This document shows, piece by piece, positions 27,767 through 37,373 of a DNA stretch of 64,000 bases. Origin of the DNA: Iodidimonas nitroreducens (GTDB taxonomy: Bacteria; Pseudomonadota; Alphaproteobacteria; Sphingomonadales; Rhodothalassiaceae); assembly GCF_008579165.1 (NCBI RefSeq), contig NZ_BKCN01000005.1; one strand, written 5' to 3'. Below the pieces are notes generated by a model. It searched no databases. It saw only the letters and a list, made by a program, of their open reading frames with translations, and was not told the origin of the DNA. The translations under genes and the position numbers were made by a program. Numbering within the stretch: the stretch's first letter is position 1; each line of letters opens with the position of its first letter.

Positions 27767-29748
27767 TCAACGATCATGGAAATGACCATAAATGCGCTTT
27801 GCCATGGCCCCTGAAATACCATCCACGGCCTCAAGATCCTTCAGGGCTGCATCGGCCACCCCCCCCGCCGAGCCGAAATGATGCAAAAGCGCCCGTTTCC
27901 GCCCCGGACCAATGCCCGCAATATCATCAAGGGGATTTTTGCTGATTGCCTTGGATCGCCGGGCGCGATGGCCGCCAATGGCAAAGCGATGGGCCTCATC
28001 GCGCAGGCGCTGCAGATAATAAAGCGCCGAATGGCCTTCGCGCAAAATGAAGGGGGGTTTTCCCGGCTTGTGGAATTGTTCGCGCCCGGCATGGCGATCA
28101 GGGCCTTTGGAAATGCCGATGATCGCCACATCATCGCCAATCCCGAAATCCTGGGCCACCGCCAGAACCGCCGATAATTGCCCTTTGCCTCCATCGATCA
28201 GCATCAGATCGGGCCACAGACCACGGCTTTGATCGGGATCATCTTTCAAAAGCCGGGCAAAACGCCGGGTCATCACTTCGCGCATCATGGCATAATCATC
28301 GCCCGGGGTGAGGCTGCTGTCTTTGATATTGAAACGCCGATATTGGCTTTTATCAAATCCTTCCGGTCCCGAAACGATCATTGCCCCCACAGCGTGGCTG
28401 CCTTGAATATGGCTATTATCATAAACTTCGATGCGGTTTGGGGTCGTCTCCAGATCAAGGGCCTGTTCCAGATCGTGCAGTAATTGCCGTTCATTGGAGC
28501 GTTCAGCCAGGCGTCGATCAAGGGCGAGGGTCGCGTTTTTTTCCACCTCGGCCAGCAGATCGCGTTTGATGCCTTTTTGGGGCAGGATCAAATGCACTTT
28601 ATGGCCCGCCGATACGCTCAAGGCTTCGGCCAGAAGCGGCAGATGCGCTGGCGCTTCATTCAAAATGATCTGGGCCGGCGGGGGTTTATTGTCATAAAAC
28701 TGGGCGAGAAAAGCCCCCAGCACATCATCGATGGCCGCATCAGGCTCATGACGTGGGAAATAGGCGCGATTGCCGCGATTTTGCCCGGCGCGATAGAAAA
28801 AAACCTGAATGCAGGTGGCCCCGGCCTTATGGCTGGCGGCGATGATATCGGCATCGCGCAAGCGGCTGGTGGCCACGCCCTGATGGCTTTGCACATGGGC
28901 CAGTGCCTTGAGCCGGTCGCGCAAAACAGCGGCAGCTTCATAATCAAGGATTTCAGCCGCCTTCATCATATCGGTGGCCAGTTGTTTCTGGATGCCGGTA
29001 TCGCGACCCTCCAGAAAAGCCCGGGCATCGATGAGCAGCTTTTGGTAATCTTCATGGGAAATGCGCCCCACACAGGGCGCGCAGCAGCGTTTGATCTGGT
29101 AAAGCAAACAGGGCCGCGAGCGATTTTCCAGCACCTGATCGCTGCAGGTGCGGAGCAAAAAAATGCGCTGCATGGTGTTCAGGGTTTGATTGACGGCGCT
29201 GGCAGACGCAAAAGGCCCGAAATAATCCCCATCCTTGCCCCGTGCCCCGCGATGCTTGGCAATCTGTGGCCATGGGTGGCCGCGCCGGATGACGATATAG
29301 GGGAAGGATTTATCATCGCGGAGTAAGATATTATAGGGCGGCTTCAGCCTTTTGATCAGATTGGCTTCTAAAAGCAGGGCATCGGCTTCGGTATGGGTGG
29401 TGACAAATTCCATCCGCCGGGTCAGCATCACCATGCGTTTGATCCGGGTGCTCAGCCCCGTGACCCGGACATAGCTGCTCACCCGCTTTTTGATATTTTT
29501 GGCTTTGCCACATAAAGCACATCATCGCGGGCATCAAACATCCGATAAACGCCCGGCGCATGGGGGGCATTGGCCAAAGCCGCGCGGATGGCATCCGCGC
29601 CTTTCACCCCGGTATCGGTTAAGGGATCATTTGGCAGATCATCATCGCGGCCATCCCCCAGAAGGGGATTATCAGGCGCGCTGACCCCCTGATGGGATGG
29701 GGGATGATTTTGCTGTTGTCTGGCCATGGATCGATCTGCTGCTTTCAT
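27767..29748 (-). CDS. uvrC: Excinuclease ABC subunit C, UvrC (frameshifted)
   Basis: Nuclease of nucleotide excision repair that makes both incisions. The short first frame (29479-29748) has a polar leader and PGVYRMFDARDDVLYVAK; the second (27767-29482) has KRMVMLTRRMEFVTTHTEADA, the Cys cluster, the UVR motif, the RNase H-like domain with EVYDNSHIQGSHAVGAMIV and LMLIDGGKGQL, and the HhH2 end (IAGIGPGRKRALLHHFGS). Adding one G at about 29518 gives LYVGKAKNIKKRVSSYV, the GIY-YIG nuclease loop, in one frame of about 660 residues. Essential GIY-YIG residues would be lost otherwise, so the break is probably technical. Confidence 0.93.
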
Positions 29749-30143
29749 CTGCTCAATAGCATGATCTTCTATTATGGACAGGTCATTGCCTGCGCAAAAT
29801 TTTGCCCAAAAGGGTCTTCAGGGCAAAAAATCATGTCATCTCAAGGGGCTGGATGGGGCGGATTTGAGTCGGCGAAAACTTGTCCACGGAGCCTGTGGAT
29901 AACTATGTGGGTAAGCTTTGGGCTGTGGCTGTAACATGGCGGTAACCTTTGAGTCACAGGGCTTTGCACAATAAATAGGCAATTTCATCAACATATTGAT
30001 AATAAAGCATTATTATTAAGTCAATGAACAAATCAGGAAAGATCATTAAGGACATGGAACGGCCATCAGAAGCCGCTTGACGGCTTTGGCGGGCTGTGCA
30101 AAAGCTCTATGAGATTCGTGGCCAAAGCCGATCTTTTGAGCTC
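29749..30143. promoter_or_regulatory. Intergenic region with DnaA-box-like sites upstream of uvrC
   Basis: This 395-bp gap holds no gene I can support. It contains TGTGGATAA at 29894-29902 (exact complement of the DnaA box TTATCCACA), TGTGGGTAA at 29906-29914 (one mismatch, same orientation, 12 bp on), and TTGTCCACG at 29880-29888 (two mismatches, opposite orientation). GAGTC (GANTC type) sites lie at 29866 and 29951 on either side, and an AT-rich stretch spans about 29970-30045. It may be a DnaA-controlled promoter or, less likely, an origin-like locus. Confidence 0.5.
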
Positions 30144-30560
30144 TTATAAAGGGCGAATGCGCTCGATTTCCACGCCGACACTGGCGGCATCCGCCACGAT
30201 GTCGAGTTTTTCCACCCGGATGCGTGCCGAAGACACCCGGGAATCGGCGAGCGCCATGCGGGCGATCTCTTCGGCCAGGGTTTCGGCCAGATGGATATGC
30301 CCCCCCGCAATGATGGCGCGGATGCCTTTGATCACCTCGTGATAGCACACCACATTTTCGATGCGATCTAGATGGTCGTCCCGATCCTCGACCCCCAGAT
30401 CCACATTGACCCGAATGCGCTGGCGGGCGGTTTTTTCCTTCTCCCACACGCCAATTTGGGCTTCGATGATCAGATCACGGATGAATACATGGCGGATTTT
30501 GCGCCAGGCATTGGCGATATCGGGAGCAGGTCGCGCTGTGATGTCGTCGCTGCCGTCCAT
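30144..30560 (-). CDS. folB: Dihydroneopterin aldolase FolB
   Basis: Folate biosynthesis enzyme converting dihydroneopterin to hydroxymethyl-dihydropterin and glycolaldehyde. About 138 residues from ATG 30560, which starts one base after the upstream SDR stop codon. The FolB core is clear: VFIRDLIIEAQIGVWEKEK, VDLGVEDRDDHLDRIENVVCYHEV and the HLAETLAEEIARMAL helix with the conserved Glu, then ARIRVEKLDIVADAASVGVEIER. The frame is open further upstream inside the SDR gene, but that extension is not conserved. Confidence 0.9.
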   Translation of the reverse strand: MDGSDDITARPAPDIANAWRKIRHVFIRDLIIEAQIGVWEKEKTARQRIRVNVDLGVEDRDDHLDRIENVVCYHEVIKGIRAIIAGGHIHLAETLAEEIARMALADSRVSSARIRVEKLDIVADAASVGVEIERIRPL

Positions 30561-30561
30561 A

Positions 30562-31347
30562 TCAGTCTCCTGTGCCTGCATCCACATCGGGGGTGCGCCA
30601 TGCCAGATGCTGGCCACCATCCAGCGCAATCATCTGACCGGTGATCGAGGGCGTTTCAAGCAGAAAGCGCACGGTTTGCCCGAATTCCTCAAGCTTTGGG
30701 CCATGGCCAAGGGGGGTGGCGCTGGCTTCATTCTCGAAAATTTCGACATTCTGATGGATGCTGGGGAGCACCGGACCGGGGCCGATGGCATTCACCCTGA
30801 TATGGGGGGCCAGCGCCTGCGCGGCGGTTTGGGTGAGGGTCCATAAAGCCGATTTCGATAGCGTATAGCTGGTGAAATGCGGATTGAGCTTCCACACCCT
30901 GTGATCGATGATATTGATGATCGATCCCGTGGCATCCTCCCCGCTTTGGTGGCTCAGATGCGCGGCCATAGCCTGTATCAGCACGAATGGCGCCCGCAGA
31001 TTGATCTGCATATGCCGCGTCCATGTCTCGCGGGTGGTGCTGTCCAGATCATCTTTCAAAAAGATTGAGGCATTATTGATCAGGCCGCCGATCAGGCCAA
31101 AGCGTTCGATGGCGCGCGGCCATAAGCGTGCCAGATCATCTTCATCTTCCAGATTGGCACAAAGGGCGTGCGCCCGGCCCCCGGCGGCACGAATGGCATC
31201 AACAGTTTCATCGGCATCCTGTGCGGACCGGTGATAATGCACGGCGATGGGATAACCGGCTTTGCCCAGATCAAGGGCCATGGCCCGGCCGATGCGTTGG
31301 GCGGCTCCGGTGATCAGGATGGCTTTTTTAAGGGGATAGGGGTTCAT
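30562..31347 (-). CDS. Pteridine reductase-like SDR oxidoreductase
   Basis: Short-chain dehydrogenase of 261 residues with TGAAQRIGRAMALDLGKAGY and VHYHRSAQDA; Arg and Ser after beta-2 indicate NADPH. The active site is Asp-Tyr-Lys, not the usual Ser-Tyr-Lys (NIIDHRVWKLNPHFTSYTLSK), as in pteridine/dihydromonapterin reductases (PTR1/FolM). Direct coupling to folB, one base downstream, supports a role in pterin or folate reduction. Start ATG 31347 lies 11 bases after the antiporter stop. Confidence 0.85.
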   Translation of the reverse strand: MNPYPLKKAILITGAAQRIGRAMALDLGKAGYPIAVHYHRSAQDADETVDAIRAAGGRAHALCANLEDEDDLARLWPRAIERFGLIGGLINNASIFLKDDLDSTTRETWTRHMQINLRAPFVLIQAMAAHLSHQSGEDATGSIINIIDHRVWKLNPHFTSYTLSKSALWTLTQTAAQALAPHIRVNAIGPGPVLPSIHQNVEIFENEASATPLGHGPKLEEFGQTVRFLLETPSITGQMIALDGGQHLAWRTPDVDAGTGD

Positions 31348-31358
31348 GACGGCGGCCT

Positions 31359-32360
31359 TCAGGAAAGCTGGGCGGCGACATTCGCCATATGCATCCCATT
31401 ATAGGCAATCCAGCCGATATAGGCGCCATAGAATAAAAGCAGGAACAGGCCCGCCACGCGCCCCACCGAACCGCGCCGCAGGGTAAAGGGGAAGACCGCA
31501 AGGCTCGCAGCCAGCATCACCCAAAGATCGACCTCGAAAAAGCTATCGGGCACGGGCACGCTGCCCACCATGACCGTGACGCCCATCACCCCCAAAAGAT
31601 TAAAGATATTGCTGCCGATGACATTGCCCAAGGCCACATCGCAATGCCCACGGAAAGCCGCCATGATCGATGTGGCCAATTCAGGCAAGGAGGTGCCCAA
31701 AGCCACCAATGTGAGGCCGATGATGGCTTCGGAAACGCCCAAGCTTGTGGCAATGAACACCGAACCGCTCACCAGAAGATCAGCCCCGATCACAAGCCCG
31801 GCGCAGCCCCCGATAACGAACAGGAGCGATTTGAGCAATTTTTTGCGCGGATTGGCCGCATCATCGGTTTCAACCTCGGGAAGATCGAGAAATTCAGCCG
31901 CCACTGCGGGATTGCTGCGGGCGCGCAGGCCGGAATAAACCAGATAACCAGCCAGCCCCGCGAACAATATCAGGCCTTCATAGAAAACCAGAGCGCCGCC
32001 CGCCGACAGGGCAATGAATAAAATGGTCGCCCCCAGCATGATCGCCATATTCCGGTTCAGTCGCGGGGCGGAACAGGCCAGCGGTGCGATCAGCGCTGGC
32101 AGGCCCAGAACCAGAAGGCTGTTGGCGATATTGCTGCCCACCACATTGCCTAAGGCCAAGGTGGGGGCCCCGCGCAAAACGGCATCAATCCCAACGAAAA
32201 ATTCCGGGGCGGACGTGCCAAAAGCCACGATGGTGAGGCCAATCAGCAAGGGCGGCAGGCCAAAAGTTTCGGCCAGCGCCACAGCACCTTTGACAAGATA
32301 ATCACCGGCAATCACCAGAAGGCCAAGGCCGATGATTGCTTGAAGAAGGGCAAAAAGCAT
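31359..32360 (-). CDS. Calcium/sodium antiporter (CaCA family, YrbG-like)
   Basis: Inner-membrane cation exchanger of 333 residues with about ten helices and the internal duplication of the family. Repeat 1 has IVAFGTSAPEFFVGIDA and LGNVVGSNIANSLLVLG; repeat 2 has LVALGTSLPELATSIMAAF and LGNVIGSNIFNLLGVMG. The Glu in each FGTSAPE/LGTSLPE motif is the ion ligand. A cytoplasmic loop between the halves carries an acidic-basic stretch (DLPEVETDDAANPRKK). It is divergent from the CPA2 antiporter at 32503, with 142 bases between them for promoters, and is followed closely by the SDR and folB. Confidence 0.93.
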   Translation of the reverse strand: MLFALLQAIIGLGLLVIAGDYLVKGAVALAETFGLPPLLIGLTIVAFGTSAPEFFVGIDAVLRGAPTLALGNVVGSNIANSLLVLGLPALIAPLACSAPRLNRNMAIMLGATILFIALSAGGALVFYEGLILFAGLAGYLVYSGLRARSNPAVAAEFLDLPEVETDDAANPRKKLLKSLLFVIGGCAGLVIGADLLVSGSVFIATSLGVSEAIIGLTLVALGTSLPELATSIMAAFRGHCDVALGNVIGSNIFNLLGVMGVTVMVGSVPVPDSFFEVDLWVMLAASLAVFPFTLRRGSVGRVAGLFLLLFYGAYIGWIAYNGMHMANVAAQLS

Positions 32361-32502
32361 ATGCGTTCTTTATATCCGGTTCAGATGACAGGAAAAATTG
32401 ACAGGACAATTGTTCCTTCGCGATGATTGGTTCATATAGGGCTTGATAGGGCCGATTAAAAGCAGTGGCCAGCGTTAATTTCAGGCAGGGAGACAGACAC
32501 GG

Positions 32503-34254
32503 ATGGAGGCTGAGCTTTCACAGATCGCAACCATTGGAAGTGAAAGCGCCCTTCTCGATGCGCTGGTCTTTCTTCTGGCGGCCATTCTGGCGGCTTTGGG
32601 AGTTCAGCGATTAAGCTGGAGCCCGGTTGTGGGCTATATGATCGCTGGTATGCTGATCGGGCCGGGGGTTTTGGGGTTGGTCGAAGAAACCGATCAGATC
32701 CATTCCCTGGCCGAATTTGGCATTGTTTTTCTGATGTTTACCATTGGGTTGGAGCTTTCTCTCCAGCGCCTGCGAGCCATGCGCGGCTATATTTTCGGGC
32801 TGGGCGGGCTTCAGGTCTCGCTCAGTGCTTTGCTGATTGCTTTGGTGCTCATGGCCTTTGGGGTATCGTCTGAATCGGCAACCGTGGTGGGGCTGGCCCT
32901 TGGTTTATCCTCTACGGCTGTGGTCATGCGTTTGATGATCGATCAGGATGCGCTGGCCAGCAAGGTGGGGCGGCGGACATTTTCGGTGCTCTTGTTTCAG
33001 GATATTGCGGTGGTGCCGATCCTTTTGCTGGTCTCGGCCATGGCCAATGGGACACCGCGCATTTCCATGGCCGCTTTGTCGGCGGTGGGGGAAACCATCC
33101 TCGCCATCGGCGCGGTGATCCTGCTCGGGCGCTATGCCGCCCAGCCTTTTTTTCGGCTGGTGGCACGATCCCGCAGCGCTGAGCTTTTCACCGCCACCAC
33201 CTTGCTGATCGTTCTGGGATCGGCTTTCCTGATGGAGCAGGTGGGCCTTTCGATGGAATTGGGGGCTTTTCTGGCCGGTATGCTGCTGGCTGAAACTGCC
33301 TATCGCTCGCAGGTCGAGCTTGATATTTCCCCTTATCGCAGCCTGCTTTTGGGATTGTTTTTCCTCACCGTGGGGATGGCCATCGATCCTATTCTGGTGC
33401 TGGAAAATCTGGGCTGGATTGCGGTTTTATTGTTCGGAATGCTGATTTTGAAGGCGGTGGTGGCGGCCCTTTTGGGGCGCTTGTTCAAGCTGCCCACCGG
33501 ATCATCTTTGCGCTTTGGGCTGTTATTGTCGCAGGCCGGAGAATTTGCCTTCATCGTTTTTGCCGCCGCTTTGGCCTTGGGCCTGCTCGATGATCGCGCG
33601 GTTCAAATTCTGAGCGTGATGGTGGTTTTGTCAATTGCCCTTACCCCGGCTTTGGATTGGCTGGGGCGCTTGATCGAAGGCCGGATGCGCACCCATGCGC
33701 TGATCCATGATGCCCAATCCGCCAATCCGGAGAATCTGGAAGACACCGGGCATGAACTGGAAGGCCATGTGGTGATCGCCGGTTTTGGGCGGGTGGGCCA
33801 GATGCTGGCGCGGGTGCTGGCCAGCCAAAGGATCGCCTATGTGGCGCTGGATTTGAATGCCGATACCATCGAAAATGCCAATCGCGCGGGCCTGCCGGTT
33901 TTCTATGGCAATGCGGCCAGCCCGGAAACCCTGAAAGCCGCAGGGCTCCATAAGGCTTCAAGCCTCATCATCACCCTTGATAGTGCGGCATCCGCCGCCC
34001 GCACGGTGCGCACGGCCCGCCGGATGAACAGCGATATTCCGATCATTGCCCGATCCCGCGACCATCGCCATGGTCAGGAACTGGAAAAGCTGGGGGCCAC
34101 CGCCTGTGTTCCGGAAACTTTGGAAGCCAGCCTGCAATTGGGGGCGCAGGTTTTGCGCAGCCTTGGCCTGCCCCATGGAACGGCGGATGATATTATTGAT
34201 AGTTTGCGCAGCGAAGATTATGCCAATATTCGTGATCTTGAAGGCCGGGGCTGA
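32503..34254 (+). CDS. Monovalent cation:proton antiporter (CPA2/KefB-like) with TrkA-N domain
   Basis: Full-length 583-residue antiporter. About twelve membrane helices occupy residues 15-390, including the PVVGYMIAGMLIGPGVLGL, AEFGIVFLMFTIGLELS and LVLFQDIAVVPILLL-type CPA2 motifs (here VLLFQDIAVVP). A cytosolic RCK/TrkA-N domain begins at about residue 415 with GHVVIAGFGRVGQMLARVL, a Rossmann NAD-binding loop, with ALDLNADTI downstream. KefB/KefC exchange K+ for H+ under electrophile stress, but no KefG/KefF partner is adjacent, so a general K+(Na+)/H+ role is safer. An AGGGAG site precedes the start. Confidence 0.92.
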   Translation: MEAELSQIATIGSESALLDALVFLLAAILAALGVQRLSWSPVVGYMIAGMLIGPGVLGLVEETDQIHSLAEFGIVFLMFTIGLELSLQRLRAMRGYIFGLGGLQVSLSALLIALVLMAFGVSSESATVVGLALGLSSTAVVMRLMIDQDALASKVGRRTFSVLLFQDIAVVPILLLVSAMANGTPRISMAALSAVGETILAIGAVILLGRYAAQPFFRLVARSRSAELFTATTLLIVLGSAFLMEQVGLSMELGAFLAGMLLAETAYRSQVELDISPYRSLLLGLFFLTVGMAIDPILVLENLGWIAVLLFGMLILKAVVAALLGRLFKLPTGSSLRFGLLLSQAGEFAFIVFAAALALGLLDDRAVQILSVMVVLSIALTPALDWLGRLIEGRMRTHALIHDAQSANPENLEDTGHELEGHVVIAGFGRVGQMLARVLASQRIAYVALDLNADTIENANRAGLPVFYGNAASPETLKAAGLHKASSLIITLDSAASAARTVRTARRMNSDIPIIARSRDHRHGQELEKLGATACVPETLEASLQLGAQVLRSLGLPHGTADDIIDSLRSEDYANIRDLEGRG

Positions 34255-34325
34255 AGGTTTCCAGGGCCGCGGCCGCCTTTGCACGATAGAAACAATAAAG
34301 TGGATAAAATCCATGCAGGAGGCTT

Positions 34326-35345
34326 ATGTTTGCATTTCCCGTGCCTGAGATGATCAAAACCAATGATATTCATCTGGCTGTTTACCGCGCGGGGCCACCC
34401 CCTGAAAAAGCCCGGGCGGTGGTGCTTTTCCTGCATGGTTTTCCTGATCTGGCCTTTACTTGGCGGCATCAGTTCCCGGCATTGGCGCGGGCGGGCTATT
34501 GCGTGATCGCCCCCGATATGCGGGGCTATGGCCGATCCGATAAGCCCCGTGATCGCGCGGCTTATGGCATGGGGATGCTGGCCCGGGATATCACCGGCCT
34601 GCTCGATCATTATTGGGTGGAGCGGGCGATCATCATCGGCCATGATTGGGGGGCTTTGATCAACTGGTCCTTGCCTTTTTATTGCCCGGAGCGATTGCAG
34701 GCCATTGGCAATCTCAATGTGCCCTTTATCCCGCGCGGCTCGATTGCGCCTGTGGCCCTGTTTGCAAAGTCCTTTGGGCCGCAGATGTATATCGTGCAAT
34801 TTCAGGATGAGGGGCTGTGCGAAGCGATTTTCGAGGACGATATCGAACGCACTATGCGCTTTTTCATGCGGCGGCCAAAGCCGCGCTCCGGCAAGGGCGG
34901 CGGGGCTTTTTCCACCCCGGATCTGGATCTGGTGCGCTGGCTTGAGGGGCCGATTGAAAAATGGCCGGGCGAAGATTTTCTGCCTCCACGCGAATTGGCG
35001 GTTTATACGGAAGCCTTTCGCGCTGGCGGGATGCTGGGGCCCTTGCATTATTACCGCAATATGGATGCGAACTGGGCGGATATGGAACGCTTTCAGCCCT
35101 TGGGGGGCAAGCCCTCCATCGATATTCCGGCCCTGATGATCACCGCCGATCTGGATGGCGTGTGCCCGGCCCATCTGGCCGATGGCAAGGAAGCATTTTT
35201 CACGAATTATCAGCGCATCGATATGCGCGGTTCGGGGCATTGGATGCAGCAGGAAAAACCACAGGAGGTGAATGACATCCTGCTCTCGTGGCTTGATGGA
35301 ATCGTCTCGCGCAGGTCGCGCAGGCCTGCCGATCGCATCAGATGA
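34326..35345 (+). CDS. Alpha/beta hydrolase, epoxide hydrolase-like
   Basis: 339-residue alpha/beta-fold hydrolase. The oxyanion region HGFPDLAFTWRHQFPAL and APDMRGYGRSDKP are typical of epoxide hydrolases and haloalkane dehalogenases. The nucleophile elbow GHDWGALINW holds Asp, and the catalytic His is in RGSGHWMQQEKP, with DLDGVCP as the likely acid. The cap domain spans about residues 135-245 and includes a Tyr (LHYYRNMDANW) suited to epoxide opening. AGGAGG at 34316-34321 supports the start. It overlaps the next gene by 4 bases. Confidence 0.87.
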   Translation: MFAFPVPEMIKTNDIHLAVYRAGPPPEKARAVVLFLHGFPDLAFTWRHQFPALARAGYCVIAPDMRGYGRSDKPRDRAAYGMGMLARDITGLLDHYWVERAIIIGHDWGALINWSLPFYCPERLQAIGNLNVPFIPRGSIAPVALFAKSFGPQMYIVQFQDEGLCEAIFEDDIERTMRFFMRRPKPRSGKGGGAFSTPDLDLVRWLEGPIEKWPGEDFLPPRELAVYTEAFRAGGMLGPLHYYRNMDANWADMERFQPLGGKPSIDIPALMITADLDGVCPAHLADGKEAFFTNYQRIDMRGSGHWMQQEKPQEVNDILLSWLDGIVSRRSRRPADRIR

Positions 35346-35998
35346 CGATCTGGTCTTTCCTTGAAGGCTTTGTGATCTCGATCGGTTTGGTGATGGCCAT
35401 CGGCCCGCAAAATGCTTTTCTTTTGCGGCAAGCGGTCCATCGCCAGCATCCCATGGCGGTGGCCCTTACCTGTTTTCTCGCCGATGCGGTGCTGATTTCC
35501 CTCGGGGCATTGGGGGCGGGGGCCTTTTTCGCCTCGCACCCCCTGTTGCGCCAAAGTGCGACAGCCATGGGCATTTTGTTCATCAGCTTTTATGCCTTTC
35601 TGGCCTTCCGGGCGGCGGCCCGGCCATCCCCCGGTCTTGAGGATAAGACGGCATCGGGCAAGGCGAACATGGCTCGCCCCACAGCGCGTCGGGCCGCGCT
35701 GGTGGCACTGGCCCTCACGCTTTTCAATCCTCATGCTTATGTGGATACGCTGGTTTTGGTGGGGGGCTTGGCTTCGGCCCATGCGGCGGGGCTCGATCGC
35801 CTGTCTTTTACGGTGGGGGCCGTGCTGGGTTCGGCGGTCTGGTTTTTTGGTCTTGCGCAGATGGCAGGGCGCGCCGCGCCGTTTCTGTCGTCGCCCCGGG
35901 GCTTGCGGCGTCTCGATCTGGCCATCGGCATCATCATGACGCTCATCGCCCTTGCTTTGGCCTTTCGGGCCATCAAGGAAGTGACGGCCGATTTTTAG
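35342..35998 (+). CDS. argO: LysE/ArgO family amino-acid exporter
   Basis: Inner-membrane exporter of 218 residues, six helices. The ArgO/LysE signatures IGLVMAIGPQNAFLLRQAVH near the N-terminus and LTLFNPHAYVDTLVLVGG in the middle are present. ArgO exports arginine and canavanine, LysE lysine and arginine. Its start overlaps the hydrolase stop (ATGA). An arginine exporter in the same window as an arginine-degrading AST cluster is suggestive of arginine balance, but they lie 30 kb apart. No LysG/ArgP-type regulator is adjacent. Confidence 0.88.
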   Translation: MTIWSFLEGFVISIGLVMAIGPQNAFLLRQAVHRQHPMAVALTCFLADAVLISLGALGAGAFFASHPLLRQSATAMGILFISFYAFLAFRAAARPSPGLEDKTASGKANMARPTARRAALVALALTLFNPHAYVDTLVLVGGLASAHAAGLDRLSFTVGAVLGSAVWFFGLAQMAGRAAPFLSSPRGLRRLDLAIGIIMTLIALALAFRAIKEVTADF

Positions 35999-36090
35999 GA
36001 AAAATCGATAGGGGGCTTGCTCTTCATCGCCGGTCGCGCAATGATCTGCGCATGGTTTTACCCACAAATTCATGCCAGCGATGAGGCTTC

Positions 36091-36570
36091 ATGACCTATC
36101 CCATTCATCTGAAAGTCAATGGCGCGCCGGTCTCGCTATCGGTGGAGCCCAATCGCCTTTTGGTCGATCTTTTGCGCCAGACCCTGGGGCTGACCGGCAC
36201 CCATGTGGGCTGCGATACCAGCCAATGCGGGGCCTGTTTGGTGCAATTGGATGGACAGACGGTGAAATCCTGCACCCTATTGGCGGTGCAGGCCGATGGT
36301 TGCGATCTCACCACCATCGAGGGGCTGGCCACGGGCGATGATCTGCATCCCATGCAGGCCGCTTTTCATGAACATCATGGCCTGCAATGCGGCTTTTGCA
36401 CCCCGGGGATGATCATGGCCGGGATTGATATTGCCAAACGCCATGAAGCCCCCGATGAAGCCACCATCCGCCATGAGCTTGAGGGTAATCTGTGCCGCTG
36501 TACCGGCTATCAGAATATCGTGAAGGCCATCGATGCGGGCGTGCGCAGCCTCAATCAGGCGAAAGCATGA
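36091..36570 (+). CDS. 2Fe-2S subunit of a molybdenum hydroxylase (CoxS/XdhA type)
   Basis: Small electron-transfer subunit, 159 residues. The N-terminal plant-type ferredoxin cluster is VGCDTSQCGACLVQLDG plus a further Cys in VKSCTLLA; the C-terminal four-helix cluster domain has QCGFCTPGM and LEGNLCRCTGYQNIV. All eight ligands are present. It overlaps the FAD subunit gene by 4 bases (ATGA). The large molybdopterin subunit is missing on both sides, so the substrate (CO, isoquinoline, xanthine or aldehyde type) cannot be named. Confidence 0.93.
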   Translation: MTYPIHLKVNGAPVSLSVEPNRLLVDLLRQTLGLTGTHVGCDTSQCGACLVQLDGQTVKSCTLLAVQADGCDLTTIEGLATGDDLHPMQAAFHEHHGLQCGFCTPGMIMAGIDIAKRHEAPDEATIRHELEGNLCRCTGYQNIVKAIDAGVRSLNQAKA

Positions 36571-37373
36571 TGTACAGCTTTACGTATCAAAAACCCGATA
36601 GCGTCACCGCTGCCCGCTCCGCTTTCGAAGCGGCGGATGATGCAAGCTATCTGGCGGGCGGCATGACCATGATCCCCACCATGAAGCAGCGTCTTGCCAT
36701 GCCCTCAGATCTTTTGGACCTTTCGGCGATCCCTGATCTGAAGCAGATCACCATGGCCGATGATCATCTTGTGCTGGGGGCGATGTGCAGCCATCATCAG
36801 GTGGCCATGGCGCCGCAGGTTTGGGGATCGATCCCGGCGCTGGCGGCTTTGGCCGGGGCGATTGGCGATCAGGCGGTGCGCTATCGTGGCACGATGGGCG
36901 GCTCGGTGGCCAATAATGATCCGGCCGCCGATTATCCGGGGGCGGTGCTCGCCCTTGATGCCACCATTATCACCGACCGGCGTGAGATTGCGGCGGATGA
37001 TTTTTTCACCGGCATGTTTGAAACGGCCCTTGATGCGGGTGAATTGATCACGGCCATCAGGTTCAAAAAACCCCGGCGCGCGGCTTATATGAAATTTCAT
37101 CATCCGGCATCGCGCTATGCCATTGCCGGGGTTTTCGTGGCGGAATTCAGAACCGGCGTGCGTTTGGCGGTCACCGGGGCGGGGCCGGTGGTGCATCGTC
37201 TTGATGATTTCGAGCAGGCCTTGCAAAAATCGTTTTCGCCCGAGGCATTGGAGCCGCTCAGGGTGGATGAGGCCGCGCTCAATCATGATCATCATGCCAG
37301 TGCCGCCTATCGCGCCCATCTGGTGAAGCTGATGGCCCAAAGGGCGGTGAAGGCCGCCGGGATCGCATCTTGA
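36567..37373 (+). CDS. FAD-binding subunit of a molybdenum hydroxylase (CoxM type)
   Basis: Medium subunit, 268 residues from ATG 36567. FAD motifs are AGGMTMIPTMKQRLAMP and TMGGSVANNDPAADYPGAV, followed by the DFFTGMFETALDAGELITAI region and the CO-dehydrogenase flavoprotein C-terminal domain with SRYAIAGVFVAE. The open frame begins earlier, at 36492, within the small-subunit gene; the ATGA overlap start is preferred. It is followed, with 4 bases overlap, by a thioesterase where the large subunit would be expected. Confidence 0.92.
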   Translation: MMYSFTYQKPDSVTAARSAFEAADDASYLAGGMTMIPTMKQRLAMPSDLLDLSAIPDLKQITMADDHLVLGAMCSHHQVAMAPQVWGSIPALAALAGAIGDQAVRYRGTMGGSVANNDPAADYPGAVLALDATIITDRREIAADDFFTGMFETALDAGELITAIRFKKPRRAAYMKFHHPASRYAIAGVFVAEFRTGVRLAVTGAGPVVHRLDDFEQALQKSFSPEALEPLRVDEAALNHDHHASAAYRAHLVKLMAQRAVKAAGIAS

